NCBI GenBank assembly: GCA_007844125.1
Contig: CM017563.1
Coordinates: forward strand, 1,154,083 to 1,218,082
Length of the DNA stretch: 64,000 nucleotides
Source of the DNA: Sinonovacula constricta
Taxonomy: Eukaryota; Mollusca; Bivalvia; Cardiida; Solecurtidae
Direction of reading: 5' to 3'
The notes beneath the pieces were generated by a model. It did not search any database, was not told the origin of the DNA, and was given only the letters and a program-made list of their open reading frames with translations. The position numbers were made by a program, and so were the translations under genes. Numbering within the stretch: position 1 is the first letter of the stretch; every line of letters starts with the position of its first letter. This document shows, piece by piece, positions 47,533 through 59,930 of this stretch.

Positions 47533-48944
47533 TAGTTATAATCGATGCCGCCGGTTCGAATCCCGCATGTGCGATTTATATATTAATAGAGATTTAGTAA
47601 ATTGCATTTAGACTGATTTAATATCTATAGATTTGTTTATCATTTTCTGAATTAAGTAAACTGTCAACTAATGATATGTAATTGACTGACATTACCTTGG
47701 AACACATTTATTATAATAATATTATGTCTCTAAACTGCGCTTGCGGATATATGCGTCAAGTCTTTATTCATTCATAAGCAAAACGTTGATCAACTTGATA
47801 AAAAAAATCAGAACTACCACTGATATTAACATCTAAACTACTTCTCGACTAAAGCGAACAGGGTAATTGTAATAGTGCCAAAACACAGAGACGAGACATA
47901 ACACAAAAATGAAAGAAAAACAAACAAACAGCAGTTACCGCATTGCAACGTTCGGTCGGTAAATGGACCGACTGCTTAAACCTTGTTTTGGAGCGCTCCA
48001 ACCTCAGACTTCCTGAAAGTTTTTCTATCAAACAAACAGTGTAAATAAAAATATCCCATCAAAGTGAGACAACTAACAGAACATCCCTTCATCAAGAGTT
48101 TAAACTGATAAAATAAACTAATATACAGGCAAAAAGAACTAGTAATGTAATAAACAATGAACATATGTTTAATATGTACAGTAGATAAAAGCCTCGACAA
48201 CCTAAAAGTTCAAAAGGAGAGAGTAGTTTGAAATGCAATACTTTTAATGCATTTGCCTACAGAAGGTTGCCATGGGTCAGACATCTGCGCAAGGCTGTGG
48301 CCAAGTCGCTCTGAAGCGTTTGATTCCCGCAACAAAAACATCTGATTCAATGTTATCAGCGGCGATTTTGTAATCCTTTTTTCCCTTAAATCAAGTCGCT
48401 TGTTTGCGTTTTGTAAACATTTACACAGATGCAAAACAGATGTATGGTAAATAGTCAGATGTTTATCTTAAGTGCATGAGATCAGAGATAATGTTGGTTT
48501 TTCAATAAATTGTATGTCCATTTACATTAATGCTTCCATCCAATATTCATATTTGTTAAATATTTGTTAAATCGAGAAATTACGTTGTGCCAATTAAGTC
48601 AAAACCTTATTATTTAAAAATCTAATTGTTGGCAATACCGCAAATGCAAATCGAGTTGGTTGCATTGCCCGGACTGATAAGAATGAACTCACTTGACAAT
48701 GACATTCGACTATATTTTCATTGGGTTATTAAATATTGTTTTCACCAATACGAGCATCTTTCACTTTAGATGCACAAGAAGGTGGCAGCAACCAAAGTAT
48801 ACAAACTATTGGCAAAAACCGCTACGGCCATTGTGTATCGCGGTACTATAATGACTTAACTCATTATCGCAATATACCGGTATTCACGCGACAGCCCTAA
48901 TATTTAATATACCTATAGGAGCAATTGGAACTTCTCGGGGAATT
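47533..48944. other. No gene recognised; tRNA-like motif and repeat remnant
   Basis: At 47545-47575 CCGCCGGTTCGAATCCCGCA looks like a box B from a tRNA-derived element, with no convincing full tRNA. At 47930-48020 there is a short remnant of repeat family X (GGTAAATGGACCGACTGCTT). The rest is AT-rich spacer. Confidence 0.5.
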
Positions 48945-49322
48945 CCGTCCTCGGGACAATCATCCCTCGGATGTATCTGGTGCAATGAGACTTACAGAAA
49001 TCACGATCGTTTTGTTCGCCGGAAGTCAGAAGAATATGCTTAAAATGTAGTTCGCACAAAACATAAACAATGGCGTTGTTTAACAGCTGTGTCTTTGCTG
49101 CGCCGGGTAAATTAAACTCGGATGATTTAAATTTGAAGCAGCCACAAAGTGTAGTTGAACAGGCATTGCACTATAGAGAGCTGTCTTCCGAGCTGCCATC
49201 TTTGTTTTGACTGTCACAAAAGAAGTCCCCTTTAGGGAAATGGCAGAACTAATCCGACTACCTATATACATCCGAGAGATGATTCGTTAATTACCCGAGG
49301 TGCTTCGGTTGCTTTTAGGAGT
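48945..49322 (-). mobile_element. Miniature element family N, copy 2 with terminal inverted repeats
   Basis: Left end TCGGGACAATCATCCCTCGG ATGTAT and right end, read on the minus strand, TCGGGTAATTAACGAATCAT CTCTCGGATGTAT form related inverted ends of about 30 bases. The interior is the reverse complement of 47185-47532. No coding capacity. Confidence 0.8.
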
Positions 49323-49483
49323 AGACGATGGAACTGCTGGTTCACATAAACATATCTAGCGAGCTATACACATCTGTGACGAGATCATAAATTTTCACTG
49401 TACTAAATGTGTGTTAATTTATTTGTACATTTAAGTGTTTAACGGGTAACAGAATGGGAATGAAGCCAGCTGGTGTATATATA

Positions 49484-49970
49484 TTAAAGGTGGTATCTGT
49501 TTGTTTGGACCAAAGTTATTTTCATTAAACATCTTAGTACCCGTAGTTATCTGAAAAGATCTCGCAAAAAATCTGTTTACCGATGCCCTACACCTGTCTG
49601 AAAAGTGAACCATAACGCCACGGTCGTCATTATAAATTTCCTATCTGAGCCACGTTGCACAGTTAGCTATTTTTAAACCAAGAAAACCACGTGACCACAT
49701 ATGCGATAGCTCATTCACGTCATCCTCAGTGACATCGATGTCTATATTTAGTAGAAATCTCAACCGTTCTTATTTATAGATGTAAAACATGAACATTTTA
49801 TGTGACTATCGAGTTTTTTCTGCCCTTAAATTGAGATTATGTTGAAAATCGTCAAAGCTTAGACCAAAGTATGACTTTTTTCTCCAGAAATTATCCACAA
49901 ATACCCTAAACAGAGGTCAGTTATTTTTACATTTATTATTTATCGGAAAACTGTCGGATACCACCTTTAA
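49484..49970 (+). mobile_element. MITE family M, array copy 1
   Basis: TTAAAGGTGGTATCTGTTTG to CTGTCGGATACCACCTTTAA. The terminal inverted repeat AAAGGTGGTATC is perfect and TTAA is present at both ends. The interior has AAACCACGTGACCACATATG, CATCGATGTCTATATTTAG and TCTTATTTATAGAT. No ORF. Confidence 0.92.
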
Positions 49971-49995
49971 ACTTGTCACTTTTCGAACAGCAGTA

Positions 49996-50475
49996 TTAAA
50001 GGTGGCATCTTAGAGTTTGGTCCAAATATCATTTTCTCAAATAATCTGAAAGGGACCTGCAAAAGGCTGTTAAATGAAACCCTAGATATATATGTGAACA
50101 GTGACGCATAAATCCCCTCTCGTTATTGCAAACAGGTATTTATTATCCGAGCTATTCTGCACAGTGAGCTATTTTTAAACTTGGAACCCACGTGACCACT
50201 TACTTTTAAGATCACGTTACGTATTCGCCTTGGTAAAAATCTCTGACGTCATGTCTATTTTTAGCTGAAATCCCAATCATGCTTATTTATAGATTTGGAA
50301 AATGGACATTTAAAACGATTAAAATCACGACTTGTGCTGTTTTACACTTGAGGTTATGTTATAAACAGCTTTTACTTAATCTAAAGTATGTTTATGCATC
50401 GATTATGCACAAATTGCCCAGAACAGGGGTAATACATAAATAAGATATATACAAACTGTCTGATACCGCTTTTAA
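49996..50475 (+). mobile_element. MITE family M, array copy 2
   Basis: TTAAAGGTGGCATCTTAGAG to ACTGTCTGATACCGCTTTTAA, same orientation as its left neighbour and 25 bases away. The CACGTGACCACTTACTTTTA segment is conserved. Confidence 0.9.
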
Positions 50476-50643
50476 CTTTATCATATTTAATTAAGCTATA
50501 CAACATTGTACTTATTTGCTTAAGACTTCGTGCTAATGGAGACATATTGCTATCGATTCTGTTGAGTAAACTGTGAAGTCAGCTGAATATGCATCTGGAA
50601 AGTAGTAGATTACTTACATGTACCAGGCCTTTTATCCTTATTT

Positions 50644-51121
50644 TTAAAGGAGGTTTTCACAAGTTCGGACCATTTTTTTCGAACAGTCAAATAAATACTT
50701 GATACATAATAAAAGAAGCGCGAAATGTTGATTTTTGATTGCCTACATGTATGTGAAAACTGAAGCGTAACACCACATTCGTTATTACAAAGGTATTTCC
50801 TATAATAGCCTATTGCTCGTTATTTCAAACAAAGCAAACCACGTGACCATTTACGTTTGAGGTCACGTTATATAATGCAAGTACACCGACCTGACGGTGA
50901 TTTCTATTTTAGCAGATATCCGCATCATGCTTATTTATAGATCTGAAACAAACGAACATAAATAGCGATTCTTATAGGTATATGAAGGGTTTAGAATTTA
51001 CTTAACTAAAGTACTTAAGTTTGAGTTTATGCAAACAGTATGCCCATATCCGCTAAAAAAGGCTTAATATACGGTTCATGTATTTGATCAATATTGACAA
51101 TTTGCCGGACAGCACTTTTAA
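50644..51121 (+). mobile_element. MITE family M, array copy 3
   Basis: TTAAAGGAGGTTTTCACAAG to TTTGCCGGACAGCACTTTTAA, same orientation. It is the most diverged of the three at the ends but keeps AACCACGTGACCATTTACGT and GCTTATTTATAGATCTGAAA. Confidence 0.88.
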
Positions 51122-51280
51122 AACCGCGCAATTTCAAAGACATTAAAAATAATTGTAAATCTGAAGTGTCCTTACGAACGACCAAGGCTGGGGAATGAAT
51201 CAAGATCCAGTCTACTTTATCGAAGTAATTACTAGATATATGTACTAAGTAAGGGACCCCAACTTCGATCTAACAGTTCA

Positions 51281-51423
51281 CAGTGTGTGTGTGTGTGTAT
51301 GTGTGTGTGTGTGTGTGTATGCGTGCGTGTGCGTGTGTGTTCATACATAATCTTTTGACACATTCAAACCATAATTAGTTCACTGCTTCGGAAAATTGGT
51401 TAATTTTGAGGCACTAGTGTGCC

Positions 51424-51497
<74 letters not shown>
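51281..51497. repeat. Two (GT)n microsatellites
   Basis: GT repeats with TAT and GC interruptions at about 51281-51340 and a longer run at 51425-51497. Confidence 0.97.
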
Positions 51498-51499
<2 letters not shown>

Positions 51500-53094
51500 G
51501 CGCTATAAACTAATACATATATGTGTGTGTATTTATGGTATAAAATAGTAAGATACTTTGCTTTCACCGAGAATGGTTAACACTATAAATCGTACTATGT
51601 TGTTGCTGTTTTTGTTTTTCATCAATTAAGTAAAATACTTGCATCGTGTTTTGGTCCTTTATTTAATTGCATGCCGCCACTTAAGTTCATTGAAATAAAT
51701 CGTTGTTTTAATATGTTTAATACATATACCACTAAACTAAAGGTAGGTGAGGGAGCAGAAACACATTCTCGGGATGTTGTGGTTTTGGGTTCTTTATCTC
51801 GGTACCCCGTGTGCGTATGCTTGCTTAAATGACTATAGTAGCAAATAATTATGTTTACATGACTATACGACTATATAATTGTTATACATGCATTTGCTTT
51901 GCAACAAGGGTTCAAAATACCATTTTTGTTATCGGTAAATAGTAGTTCTTTTGCAGCAGGCTAAATATATTTATTATCATGATTTACAGGTGTAAAATAT
52001 ACACTAGCACCGGGTCAATCTTATAACTTAAAATTGGCTTCTAGCCTAACTTTGAGGTTGGACAAAATTGTAGCCCCCAGACAAATATGACTCAATGAAA
52101 CAACAGTAATCTCCCTTGCACTGGGATTTAAAGGGGGTTTCTTGTTTGGCTTTCCCGTGCAGCTCTATTTATAGGATATGTGTAATAGTTGTAAAATAGA
52201 AGGAGGAGCGTTTTCTTAACCAATGAAACTCCTTATTGATGAAGAGCATGAAAACCGATTCCGTAAAACCCCAGTTAATAAAAAGCGCGGTTAGAGTGAG
52301 AGCGACACATCACGTGACCAAATATCATGAACGTTTTCAAACCAGGCAAAATGTCACAAGCGTCAACTTCAGGTGGAAACGGTATTTGTTTATGAATATC
52401 TGTGTCTCACAACTCTAATAAGGAAAGATCTTGCAAATAAGAATTTGATGTTGGCTTGCTATGAGATATCTGGGTTGCTTTAATTGTATAAAGATCTAAA
52501 AGTTCAAATATTCTTGTTATTAACATCTAGGGCACGTAGCATAATTATGTGAACATCTATTTTTTCTTGTTTACATTGACACTATTTTACGAAGAACTTA
52601 AATAGGATTCAGTTCACTTAGCATAAATAAGGGTACTTTGAAGTGGTTGGTTTCGTGAGTACATAACCCACATACACTTATTTATCTTTATCTAAAAACC
52701 ACTATGGATTTATCTGGCCAACATATCCTGCCTTTGTCACCAAACACTATTGTGCACTGAATATCTGCTGGGTTATTGCTGTTTTAATATAATTAATTAC
52801 CTTTGTTCCGCCATTGAAAAAGTGATGTGTTGTTACTAGAAAGTATTTGCCTATTACCTCTAGGTGTTGTCAGTAATAGAATACACATTAAGACAGAAAG
52901 GAAAAAAAAAAACAGAAGAAAAAATAAAAGACAGAGATGATAGCTCACTTTATATTTCTCTTGAAAATTTACCTGTTGTATTTTAAGTTTAAAATAGTCA
53001 TTTAGGTAATGGAGAATTTTTTTTATTTTAGATGCTAAATTAATCTTGACAACCAATGCCAAAAAAGAGAAAATGAATCACAATATAATAAAAT
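51498..53094. other. No gene recognised
   Basis: AT-rich spacer with short ORFs only; none has a motif, a splice pattern or a repeat partner that I can support. Confidence 0.5.
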
Positions 53095-53455
53095 CAAAAC
53101 ATGGCTATCACTTCTTCGATAACGTCACTACTTTCGTCATAACTTAAAGAACATATCAGCGCTTGGACATTTTGTATTCAAATAGATCGTTTTTCTTTTC
53201 AGTGATTGTATTTGAGAAACGCGTCTGGAAGTGCGAGGTTAGAGCTCTGTAAAACCGGTTTAAGCACCCCAGTCGGTCCATATTGCCGACTGACCGTTCC
53301 AAGGCGGTTACTGTCGGGTTTGCTCTTTTCATTTAATGACTCATGACAAATTTGTTCTTACTTTTTGCTTGGCTTGCAGGTAACATACCTTTGTTCCGTT
53401 CCTTTTCGGAGTTTGGTATATGTTTCAATGCTCATAGGACTTTGTTATATATTCT
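53095..53455 (-). repeat. Dispersed repeat family X, copy 3 (inverted)
   Basis: Reverse complement of 7285-7660, including CACTTCCAGACGC, GGTTAGAGCTCTGTAAAACC, AGCACCCCAGTCGGTCCATA and CTCATAGGACTTTGTTATAT. Confidence 0.85.
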
Positions 53456-54734
53456 TATTGATTGTTATACATTCTATAGAGTGTCATAATAGCATGAGTG
53501 TATCAATATGTATGCAGCAAACACTATTTTACTTGTGTACTACTTTATCCCTAGATATTGATAATAAAACAAAGAACTTAAACATGCCACATTCTGTCAT
53601 ATGAGTATTGATTATTTCAAAATGCCACCTGTGAAACTGAGAATTACATTATTGCATTAATTATGTTTATCTGTGTCATAGGACCCACTGGATACTGACA
53701 GTTGGGGTAGCAAGGCTGTCACAATGCATTGAGAGCCCATAGAAAGCCCAGTCGTTGGAGGGGATTGCGGTCAACAGTCGTCATTAGGAAGATGCAAAAG
53801 TAATGAATACTGCTTCAATGATTTCTTATTAGAGGAAGTGAAATGTTTTTAACAATGCCAAGGATTAAAAAGTCATCAGAATATATGCTGAACATGGAAA
53901 GGATAGTCGCACAAAAGTGCACTTATAATATGCATAATATGCTGATACCCTCTTCCTTTGGGCAAATCTAATTAATGTTTTTCATCTATTTTCATATATT
54001 AAAAACTGTTATGATTTTGCCTGATATATTTCAGCTTTGTTAATTTTGTAAAATACCGAAAACGTGATTGTTAGCCCTTGCTCCTCATGGCATATGTTGC
54101 TTTGTTACCTCCTTTGACATGTCTACCACTCAAACCTATGTCATCATAAGCCTAAAAGGCAGATATAAATAACTTACAATCAGTTGTTATTCTGTTTTAT
54201 TTTCAGAAATGTATCTACCAACTGACAGAGGAGGTGGGGAAGCGGTGATGGAAATGGTTGCCAAATGACCATCTGTAGTGTTGGATGGGCTTGTTGTGTC
54301 CGCCCAGCTCTGAATTGAAAAGTATCCTGCCATGGTGTGTCTGTACCAGATGCCCCCAATAGATTCACAGGTCTAGCGTGTCTGCTGTAATATGTCAACA
54401 TTTGTGACCAGTAAGAATATCATTTTGTCAGATATATTAAAGTAAGTTTTGTTTTGATCAGTATGCCATTCTCTATGTTCTTGCAAGATGTTGTCTATAA
54501 ATCACATGGCTTATAGGTAATTTCAAATTGATTTCATGCATGTATAAACATGATTACAATACCTTGATGTTTTGTGCCATTTTGTATAGTGATGCTTCAA
54601 TATGTAACCAATGCATGTTCACTTGAAGATAATGAGGGTGTAGTAGTTTAATTTTTATGTTGTTTACCACAGACGACAGTAAAGTCATATAAAAGTGAAT
54701 TAAAATTATTTAAACAAATATAAGGGTAGTTTCA
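53456..54734. other. No gene recognised; possible transposon remnant
   Basis: Sequence around 54205-54400 has a clean acceptor (ttttattttcag) followed by CTACCAACTGACAGAGGAGG, and a minus-strand ORF with DTPWQDTFQFRAG. The composition differs from the surroundings, which suggests an element remnant or an exon, but no family is recognised. Confidence 0.3.
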
Positions 54735-54895
54735 CAACTGGTAAGCCAAGTGTCAGGATAATGTGACAGGGTCTGGCATCATGCCAGGTGTTGACGGAAG
54801 CTATATACAGCGAAGGCATCACTTTATCTACTCAAGTGGATAGCGCCTCTAGATAACTGAAATACTGTTCCTGGGACTATAAACCCAACACAAAA
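54735..54895 (+). mobile_element. SINE family B, 5'-truncated copy
   Basis: TGTCAGGATAATGTGACAGG, CAGGTGTTGACGGAAGCTAT and ATACTGTTCCTGGGACTATA followed by AACCCAACACAAAAAAACAC. It matches the 3' two thirds of the copy at 29557-29875 in + orientation. Confidence 0.75.
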
Positions 54896-56814
54896 AAACA
54901 CAATATGTGGCTTATTCACAAAAGATAAAGAAATGTGACATAATATAAATGAGGATATTCAACAGTTTGCTACAGTTTGCTACATATCAAGTGCATGTAA
55001 CAATATTTTTTCACTGTTTAGAGGAATTTAGGCTGAGTCTTTGCATAAACTCATACCTTAGATTATGAACACTACCTCAATTGTTCGACAGTGCAAAGCA
55101 TGAAACAAATTGCACTGAGTATTTATTCTTTCTAAACTCTAAAACAGTATAATCGGGGGCTGGGGTGGGAGTAGAGGGCAGTTTCTGTTTAAAATAGTAA
55201 TCATTGATAGGCAGATGATTTTGATGATGATATGATCTTTTCACATAAATGTAGGATATCAATAAACAGTACACAATGTGATCATTACAGGTAACATTTT
55301 TAGGGATTGTTTAAGGGGGGAAATCTTGGTCCAAACTATTGGATACATCCTTTAAACTCGTTTCCATTCAGAGAGGGAACACTGAAAGTATAGTAGCATA
55401 CACTCTCGTCTAAAATGGCCACTTTTCATGGTGCACCATTTAATGGATAAGGAAATGAGAAACTCACATCCATTATAAAGTTTATTCACATCCATAATGG
55501 AGACATAAATATATTTTGTATGATTTGCGGACATTGACCTGGTCATAACTCATCAGAAGTCACTACACTTGCAACATGCTCCATCCAATGGCTCTCACAT
55601 TCATCAAGAGGCTCTGGAAACCAGATCCGGCTTGCAGCACAAACAATATTCAATGATTAATTTTCGTAGCTCATGTTCACATTATCAACAATATTTGAAG
55701 GGACAATTAAGATATTCATAATATTTCTGATGGCATTCGTGTCAGATCTTGGCAAAATAACTCTTAAAGCAACAAGGCCTTAAAACGTGTGTGCCATGTA
55801 GTTCTTGTTTTGAATAGTTATATACTTGTTACTTTGTTTTACATAATTTATTATTTTTAGTTCACTCAATTTATATAATAGCATTGTTTTCATTCTCTAA
55901 ATTGTATCAAGTGTAAAATGACATTAGTAACTTTTCTTCTTCATGTGTTGATTTTCTTAAATATAATTGTCAATCTGACAGTGTTTGGAAATTACAAGCT
56001 TACAATATTATGTTCAGTGTGTGATTTAAATATACAAGACGTACAAGCTCAATAAAATATCGGAGAAAAATCTGGAAAGGAAATTTAAGAAAACATTTGA
56101 ACTGCTTAGCATCCTTCATTACCAAATTGAGAAAGGAAATGTTTTATAATGAGATGCACAATGAGTGCTCCATTCTTTTTAGAAAGAATGTGTGTCAATG
56201 AGTGCTTTCAAATTTTCTGCTATTTTCTCCCACCCCCTCTCTCTTGTATATTGCATGTGTGTGCATCCATTATTGTTTTAACTGTTGTTAACCCTTAGCT
56301 TGATAAACACGTTTTAGTACAACTTTGGCAAATGCTGTTAATCCAGATCGGGCAAATCCCTGCTTGGAGCTTTCTGATCAGGATCTGCACTATTTGCTGC
56401 TAAATCTCTAGCAATATGTCTGGGCACCTTTGCCTGTCAATGTTAAGAAGATGACTAAGAATTAGTCTGGGTTAATAACCAATTTAGGAAGGTAAGTGTT
56501 ATTTTTTTCCACAGTATTAACTTTTATCTTATTTTCAAATATAAAAACTTTGAACCGGAATACATAATGGTGCTAAATTTTAAATCTTGTCACAAACTTT
56601 AAAAGAGAATGTTGTCTTTAAGTTGTGAGAAATGTAAGCGTTGCAAAACTTTTAAACTCTTTTAAGCAATTTAAGCCCAATAACACATACATTTGAACTT
56701 TGCATGTGGTTCTTTATTGTCAAAAAACTACCCCAAACTGGCTAAGTCACATTAAAAGTTAAAAGGACAAAATACACTAGATTATTGTGGATATGTGGAT
56801 TTTAAAAACTTAAA
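54896..56814. other. No exon recognised; likely intron or spacer upstream of the membrane-protein exons
   Basis: AT-rich. A small MITE-M-like right end (CTATTGGATACATCCTTTAA) ends at about 55355. No open exon with both splice sites could be assigned, although earlier exons of the downstream gene may lie here. Confidence 0.4.
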
Positions 56815-57793
56815 CACACTAGAGACCACAATTTTAGCCCAATCTTCACCAACCTTGGTCAGTATGTTTGTCTGCTTGAAATCTTGGATAAGTTCGTAAC
56901 TGGGTCACGTGAGATAAAAAAGTAGGTCACTAAGTCAAATCTTAGAAAAAGCTTGTGAATACACTAGAGGTGACATTTATAGTTCAATCTTCATCAAACC
57001 TGGTCAGAATGTTTGCCTGCATGAAATATTGGATTAGTTCATAACTGTGTCACGTGGGGTCAATAAGTAGGTCACTAGGTCAAATCTTAGAAAAATCTTT
57101 GAATACACTAGAGACCTATGACCTTTCAAGTGTCTGTGTGCCATAAAACCCAAATACATACACTAGAGACCACATTTATAGCCCAATCTTCACCAAATTT
57201 GATCAGAATGTTTGACGGCATAAAATCTTGAACGAATTCATAACTGGGTCACGTGGGGTCAAAAACTAGGTCACTAGGTCAAATTTTGCAAAAAACTTGT
57301 GACCACACTAGAGGCCACATTTACAGGCCAATCTTCATCAAACTTGGTCATAATATTTGTCGGCATGAAGTCTTGGACAAGTTCCTTATTGGGTCATGTG
57401 GGGTCAAAAACGAGGTCACTAGGTCAAAACTTAGAAAAAACTTGTGAACACCTTAGAGGCCACATTTATAGCCTAATCTTCATCAGACTTAATCAGAATG
57501 TTTGTTTGCATGAAGTCTTGGATTAGTATATTATTGGGTCACGGGGGGTCAAAAAGTAGGTCAAATCTTAAAAAAAAGTTTGTGAACACACTAGAGACCA
57601 CATGTATAGCCCAAAGTTCACTAAACATTGCCAGAATGTTAGCCTGCAAGAAATCTTGGGTGTGTTTGTAACACGATCACAGGGGGTCAACAACTAGGTC
57701 ACTAGGTCAAACTTTAAAAAAACTTGTAAAAACACTAAGAGGGTACATTGATGGCCCAATCTTTACCAAACATGGCCAGAATGTTTATTTCAG
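56815..57793 (+). repeat. ~143-bp tandem repeat with AGGTCA DR2 sites
   Basis: Six units, recognised by GGTCACGTGGGGTCAAAAA, TAGGTCACTAGGTCAAATCT, CACTAGAGACCACATTTATA and AGCCCAATCTTCACCAAACT. Spacing is 141-145 bases, with one unit lengthened by about 55. Four units hold a perfect AGGTCA-CT-AGGTCA (57069-57082, 57268-57281, 57413-57426, 57696-57709). The array runs right up to the next exon's acceptor. Confidence 0.9.
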
Positions 57794-57919
57794 GTGAATC
57801 CTCATCATACATGGATACTGAAGCTAAGATTGGAGTTGGAGTTGGGATTGGAGGTGGGATTCTACTAATTATAGGAGTACTGGTCTTGGTGTATTGTATG
57901 CGAAAGAAAAAAATGTGTT
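57794..57919 (+). CDS. Transmembrane exon of an unidentified single-pass membrane protein
   Basis: Acceptor gtttatttcag, donor gtaagtac. In frame it encodes a short extracellular stub (ESSSYMDTEAK), a Gly-rich helix IGVGVGIGGGILLIIGVLVL then VYC, and a basic stop-transfer MRKKKMCC. A lone TM exon followed by a short cytoplasmic exon is the usual 3' layout of type I receptors and adhesion proteins. The extracellular exons were not found upstream in the window, so the family cannot be named. The phase (2 bases in, 1 base out) matches the exon at 58760. Confidence 0.72.
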
Positions 57920-58759
57920 GTAAGTACATAATGTTTTTTTATTTTAATTGTACAGTCATATTTACTAGATTTAGCAAAAGTTAGGAAATCAGAAAATGGT
58001 AAAGTGTCTTGAGCATTTGAGGACTGATGTTAACAGGTTGAAATAACTCCTTTATTTGAATATCTTCAGACTTGCAGGGATGATTCATGTGTAGTTGTGT
58101 ACTCGTGAGATAACCTAAACTACATTCTTTGTCTCAGAGTTAGTGCCCTTTGTTATTTTTCTTATCAAATTCTTGTGTGGATAACACCTGTGAATGCCCT
58201 GTATGTCTCAGAGGACTTTCTTTACACATGAATCACATTAACATTTACTTGTCCTTCCAGGGTATAATTCAACACCTTGTTCTCTTGTTGTTAATTGTGT
58301 GAAGTGTCATTTGTACTTAACCATGTTAATGGCTTGCTCTGGGTAAACCTACTTCCTCCTGCTTAAATGTTGATTACTATAGCACTGAATGCATAGCGAT
58401 AAATTGTGTCCCTTGACATAAATAATGGATGTAGAAATGTAAATACAGGTCATTATCTAAAAATGTGCAGTGTCGCCCATAATTTCCAAACAAGCAGTGT
58501 ATGTTTATTATTGGTACCAGTACATGTGTATAGAGTTAGAGAAACCATTATAAAGCTGATACCTTTTGATCAATTTCTTAAACAATTTGAAATAAGTATC
58601 AACAGGATAATATTTTTACAAATATTTAATGTAGATCCTATAATTATCTGAGTATCAACAAGATAATATGTTTACACAACTTAAATGTAATACTGTAATA
58701 ATATTTATTATAATTTATTTTGCATGTGTTAGTTAATTTATTTTTTAAAACCTGTTTAG

Positions 58760-58866
58760 GTTTCAACGAGATTGTGCAAACTGGACCAGAATCTCTTCCA
58801 TTAGCAGGAGAGATGAGCCCTGAGAAGTCACAAACTGCGCAGAATGGCCATGATCAAGCTCAATAA
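58760..58866 (+). CDS. Terminal coding exon of the same membrane protein
   Basis: Acceptor cctgtttag. With the T carried over from the previous exon it reads CFNEIVQTGPESLPLAGEMS then PEKSQTAQNGHDQAQ and TAA at 58864-58866. It is a short, polar cytoplasmic tail without an ITIM, PDZ ligand or other motif I recognise. The two-exon assignment rests on matching phases and good splice sites; the intron is 840 bases. Confidence 0.7.
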
Positions 58867-59828
58867 CATTTCAGCACCATCATCAGCATCATCGTCATAG
58901 TTGAAGTTGCAGTCTAAGTTGTCCTGGCTTAGCCTGGGTAAAACAAAAGCCTAAACCATATTAAAAATGTGCTAATTGAAAAAAAAAAAATGATTTTCCA
59001 ACGTTTTTGCAAGTATGTAGAATCAAAATCATTATATAACTGTTTTCTGGCTTATTTAGTCATTAAAAACCAAACATCTACTTATTTTTTGACTACATTT
59101 GCATACACACTCAAACACTATTGTATGTCAGTCATAAAACATGAACAGAGTTAGTTCACTGGTGATATTGGAATGATATATGCAGATCTTCATAAGCCTC
59201 ACACCTGTTGTTTCCTGGTGCAAATGTATTAACTGTAGCTATTTTGAATAGGATAGGACAAGATCATGCTTTTGCTTCTTGGTGGTTAACTGTAAATCTT
59301 GGCAATAGGTCTCCTCTCATTAAAACTCTGTTTAGAATTATTTATTAAAAATGGTTTTTGTCTGGATTTATAGTCCCATTTTAATTTAAAGTTATGAAAT
59401 TGTTTTTTTTTAATTTTCATGAGCAACGTTTAATTTACAATGGAAAATGTTGTGAATATTTCGTACATATCTGTGACGAAATCTACATGGTCAAGGTCAT
59501 ATTTAAGGTTATTGCATTTTCGGGGGCGTATGTCATCTCTGCTTTCATTTCTTTTTTGAGATTATACATGTTGAATTTGTAGGTGTTGTTTTTTTATGTG
59601 TTCTTTGCTAAACACCATATACAATTGTTGTTTAATGTAGGTTTTTTGGTGACGGAAGGAAAATATAATTCTGAATGTAAAAATAATGTGAATTTTTAAG
59701 AATTTTCATATTTCCATCGGACAGTCATCATTGTTCTTTAATTAATGTAATGTTCTCGTGGCATTAGATTGATTCTTGTAATTGTGAAAGTAAGAACCCC
59801 TCAGTACTGAAAGGCTACATGAGAATAT
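58867..59828. other. 3' UTR and spacer, no further gene
   Basis: The start contains CATCATCAGCATCATCGTCA. An ATTAAA at about 59318 could act as poly(A) signal. The remaining ORFs are short and AT-driven. Confidence 0.4.
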
Positions 59829-59930
59829 ATCTACAATCGGCACTCGTTGTTACGACTTCGGTAGAGTCGATATTCTCGATGTATCGATCCTTTGACAAAG
59901 TCCCAACTTTTTTTGCTTCTTTATCTATAT

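Noticed and set aside
47545..47575. tRNA gene suggested by GGTTCGAATCCC
   Set aside because: Only the T-arm is present; no D-arm or matching acceptor upstream.
59365..59385. GGATTTATAGTCCCATTTT as another SINE B tail
   Set aside because: Only about a dozen bases agree and no body is present; likely chance.
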